From assembly GCA_947624455.1 (NCBI GenBank), contig CANQKL010000079.1, forward strand, positions 1 through 7,202: a stretch of DNA of 7,202 nt, written 5' to 3'. Position 1 is the first letter of the stretch, and each line of letters opens with the position of its first letter. The translations under genes and the position numbers were made by a program. The DNA comes from an uncultured Clostridia bacterium. GTDB taxonomy: Bacteria; Bacillota; Clostridia; UMGS1883. Positions 5,532 to 7,202 of the stretch are shown piece by piece. The notes below the pieces were generated by a model. The model was not told where the DNA came from. It was given only the letters and a program-made list of their open reading frames with translations, and did no database searches.

Positions 5532-6368
5532 ATGGCAGAATCAATGAAGGCCATAAAAAGCCGGATAAAAAGCGTGGAAAGCACCCGCCAGATCACCAAG
5601 GCCATGGAGCTGGTGGCCACGGGCAAGCTTCGCCACGCCCGGGAGAGGATAGAGCATAGCCGCCCCTTTTTCAGCGTGCTGCGCCAGACTTTGGTGGACA
5701 TCCGCCACAGCAACAAGGATTTCACCTCCCCCTTCACCCGTCAGGCGGACGGGGACGTTCGCACCTGCCGTATAGTCATTGCCGGAGACAGGGGCCTCGC
5801 GGGCGGATACAACAGTAACCTGTTCAGATCGGCGGGAGCGGTAGAGGGGGATCTGATCCTCCCTATCGGCCGTAAGGCTGTGGAGCTATACCGCCGCCGG
5901 GGCTTTGAAATACTCACCGACGAGTACGCGGTGGCGGAGGATGTTTCCATAGGCAACTGCTCCGCCATGGGCGAGGAACTGGCCAAGGCCTTTATACGCG
6001 GCGACTTTGGACGCCTGACCATTAGCTACACCTCCTTCGTAAACGTACTGACTCAGGTTCCCGCGTCTATGGAAGTGCTGCCCATCGGCTCCGAGGGCGA
6101 ACACAGCGAAAAGTCCGGCCTGATAATATACGAGCCTTCGGCTGAGGCGGTTTTCAACAGCATCGTTCCCCAGTATATCGGCGGTATAATCTACGGAGCC
6201 CTCTGCGAGTCCATCGCTTCGGAGGTCAGCGCCCGCCGCGCCGCTATGGAGGCCGCTAACAAAAACGCCGACGAGATGATATCTTCTCTGAGCCTGCGCT
6301 ATAACCGGGCGCGGCAGGCGTCGATCACACAGGAAATAACCGAGATCGTTGCGGGCAGCAACGTTTAA
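5532..6368 (+). CDS. atpG: F-type ATP synthase subunit gamma
   Basis: Gamma is the central shaft that turns inside the alpha3-beta3 ring and stands on the c-ring. The 278-residue protein has both coiled-coil ends of the family: the N-terminal helix MKAIKSRIKSVESTRQITKA with MELVATGKL after it, and the C-terminal helix SARRAAMEAANKNADEM followed by LRYNRARQASITQEITEIV. The middle Rossmann-like domain shows AGDRGLAGGYNSN (about 84-96). No redox-cysteine insert or cyanobacterial-type loop is seen; length is normal. The start follows GGGAGG by eight bases and lies just after the atpA stop. A 105-base structured spacer separates it from atpD. Confidence 0.96.
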   Translation: MAESMKAIKSRIKSVESTRQITKAMELVATGKLRHARERIEHSRPFFSVLRQTLVDIRHSNKDFTSPFTRQADGDVRTCRIVIAGDRGLAGGYNSNLFRSAGAVEGDLILPIGRKAVELYRRRGFEILTDEYAVAEDVSIGNCSAMGEELAKAFIRGDFGRLTISYTSFVNVLTQVPASMEVLPIGSEGEHSEKSGLIIYEPSAEAVFNSIVPQYIGGIIYGALCESIASEVSARRAAMEAANKNADEMISSLSLRYNRARQASITQEITEIVAGSNV

Positions 6369-6381
6369 AACGAAAAATAAG

Positions 6382-6423
6382 CGCGTTTTCCCCGCTTGAG
6401 GCTTTGGCCCCGAGGGGAGCGCG
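6382..6423 (+). promoter_or_regulatory. Imperfect GC-rich hairpin in the atpG-atpD spacer
   Basis: CGCG (6382-6385) pairs with CGCG (6420-6423) and CCCC (6390-6393) with GGGG (6414-6417), with a T-rich internal loop on one side. The T-run that follows is 26 bases away, so it is not a standard intrinsic terminator. Confidence 0.45.
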
Positions 6424-6449
6424 GCAAGCAAACCCATTGCAAGCAAACC
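6424..6449 (+). repeat. Tandem direct repeat GCAAGCAAACC (x2)
   Basis: Two identical 11-bp copies lie at 6424-6434 and 6439-6449, separated by CATT, giving a 15-bp period. This looks like a local slippage duplication directly before the atpD SD. Confidence 0.85.
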
Positions 6450-6473
6450 TTTTTTTGAAAGGATTGATACAAC

Positions 6474-7202
6474 ATGAACACAGGCAAGATAATTTCAGTC
6501 GTTGGGCCTGTTCTGGATATACGCTTCCCCGAGGGGAACCTGCCCAAGCTGCTCAACGCCCTTGAAATAAAGCGTCCCGACTCCGGCAAGACCGTGGTAG
6601 AGGTTGCTCAGCACATAGGCGACGACGTGGTTCGCTGCATCGCCATGAGCAGCACCGACGGACTTGTTCGGGGCATGGAGGTCGTGGACACCGGCGAGGG
6701 CATCAGCGTTCCCGTGGGCGACTGCACCCTTGGCCGCATTTTCAATCTGCTGGGCGAACCCGTGGACAATCTCCCCGCCCCCGATGCCAAGGAACGCTGG
6801 GCCATTCACCGTCCGGCTCCCACCTATGACCAGCAGGAGAGTACCACTGAGATACTTGAGACCGGCATCAAGGTCGTAGACCTGATCTGCCCCTATGCCA
6901 AGGGCGGAAAGATCGGCCTTTTCGGCGGAGCCGGCGTGGGCAAGACGGTGCTTATCATGGAGCTTATCAACAACGTTGCCAAGCAGCACGGCGGCCTCAG
7001 CGTTTTTTCAGGCGTGGGCGAACGTACCCGCGAGGGCAACGACCTCTATAACGAAATGAAGGAGAGCGGCGTTATCAACAAGACCGCCTTGGTCTATGGG
7101 CAGATGAACGAGCCGCCAGGAGCCAGAATGAGGGTAGCCCTCAGCGGCCTGACCATGGCCGAGTATTTCCGTGACCGAGAGGGTCAGGACGTGCTGCTCT
7201 TT
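6474..7202 (+). CDS. atpD: F-type ATP synthase subunit beta, 3' partial
   Basis: Beta carries the three catalytic sites that make or split ATP. The frame runs open from ATG 6474 to the window end, 243 codons, about half of the usual 460-470. The N-terminal barrel begins NTGKIISVVGPVLDIRFP. The family linker RPAPTYDQQESTTEILETGIKVVDL leads to the P-loop GGAGVGKT (151-158). The catalytic glutamate and neighbouring arginine are E183 and R184 in GVGERTREGNDLY, followed by YGQMNEPPGARMRVALSGLTMAEYFRD. The window stops within the Walker B strand (DVLLF). AAAGGA (6458-6463) lies ten bases before the start, a rather long spacing. The rest of beta and probably atpC (epsilon) should follow. Confidence 0.97.
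   Translation, partial: MNTGKIISVVGPVLDIRFPEGNLPKLLNALEIKRPDSGKTVVEVAQHIGDDVVRCIAMSSTDGLVRGMEVVDTGEGISVPVGDCTLGRIFNLLGEPVDNLPAPDAKERWAIHRPAPTYDQQESTTEILETGIKVVDLICPYAKGGKIGLFGGAGVGKTVLIMELINNVAKQHGGLSVFSGVGERTREGNDLYNEMKESGVINKTALVYGQMNEPPGARMRVALSGLTMAEYFRDREGQDVLLF

Larger units (their letters stand above)
6369..6473 (+). promoter_or_regulatory. Structured spacer between atpG and atpD
   Basis: This 105-base gap is the longest inside the operon and holds three elements: an imperfect hairpin at 6382-6423, an 11-bp direct repeat (6424-6434 and 6439-6449), and a T-run (6450-6456) that can fold back on the atpD SD. The SD AAAGGA (6458-6463) is ten bases before the ATG. No coding potential was seen. 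It may act in RNA processing, stability or translational control of beta; this is inference. Confidence 0.5.

Noticed and set aside
6381..6456. Hairpin plus T-run as an intrinsic terminator between gamma and beta
   Set aside because: The T-run starts 26 bases after the stem and the stem is interrupted; atpD follows in the same operon.
1..7202. CRISPR arrays, tRNA or rRNA genes
   Set aside because: No regularly spaced repeats and no recognisable tRNA or rRNA stretches were seen on either strand.

Overview
The window carries the front part of an F-type ATP synthase (atp) operon from what looks like a Firmicute of class Clostridia. All convincing genes are on the + strand. The taxonomic reading rests on three things: strong Shine-Dalgarno (SD) sites, the gene order wecB/mnaA followed by atpZ/atpI-B-E-F-H-A-G-D (the same neighbour pair flanks the operon start in Bacillus subtilis), and protein features resembling fermentative anaerobes. 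Coding DNA is moderately GC-rich and the intergenic DNA is AT-rich, which would suit a gut-type member of the Oscillospirales. That finer placement is only an inference.

Layout. Positions 1-758 hold the C-terminal two thirds of a UDP-N-acetylglucosamine 2-epimerase; its start lies before the window. Positions 759-1236 are non-coding. The first part of this gap (785-1051) is a 267-bp element with imperfect terminal inverted repeats and a nested set of internal inverted repeats, best read as a MITE-like insertion or a highly structured repeat. It is followed by another inverted repeat (1055-1105) and a good sigma-A type promoter (1155-1183) in front of the operon. Then come atpZ (1237-1491), atpI (1463-1870), atpB/subunit a (1867-2595), atpE/subunit c (2669-2929), atpF/subunit b (2969-3475), atpH/delta (3475-4002), atpA/alpha (4012-5526), atpG/gamma (5532-6368) and the first half of atpD/beta (6474 to the window end). 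The epsilon gene atpC would be expected downstream.

The genes form one machine. Subunits a, b and c make the membrane Fo motor, alpha, beta, gamma and delta make F1 and the stalks, and AtpZ and AtpI are small membrane accessory proteins linked to assembly and ion supply. The most informative protein is subunit c: it carries the whole Na+-ligand set known from the Ilyobacter tartaricus/Propionigenium modestum c-ring, so this is probably a Na+-coupled enzyme. Most genes overlap or nearly touch. The exceptions are the AU-rich leader of atpE, the short atpE-atpF spacer, and the structured, repeat-containing 105-nt spacer before atpD; the first and last precede products needed in several copies per complex.

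I found no wholly new gene system. The items most worth a second look are the structured 267-bp element, the Na+ signature, the probable TTG start of atpA and the atpG-atpD spacer.
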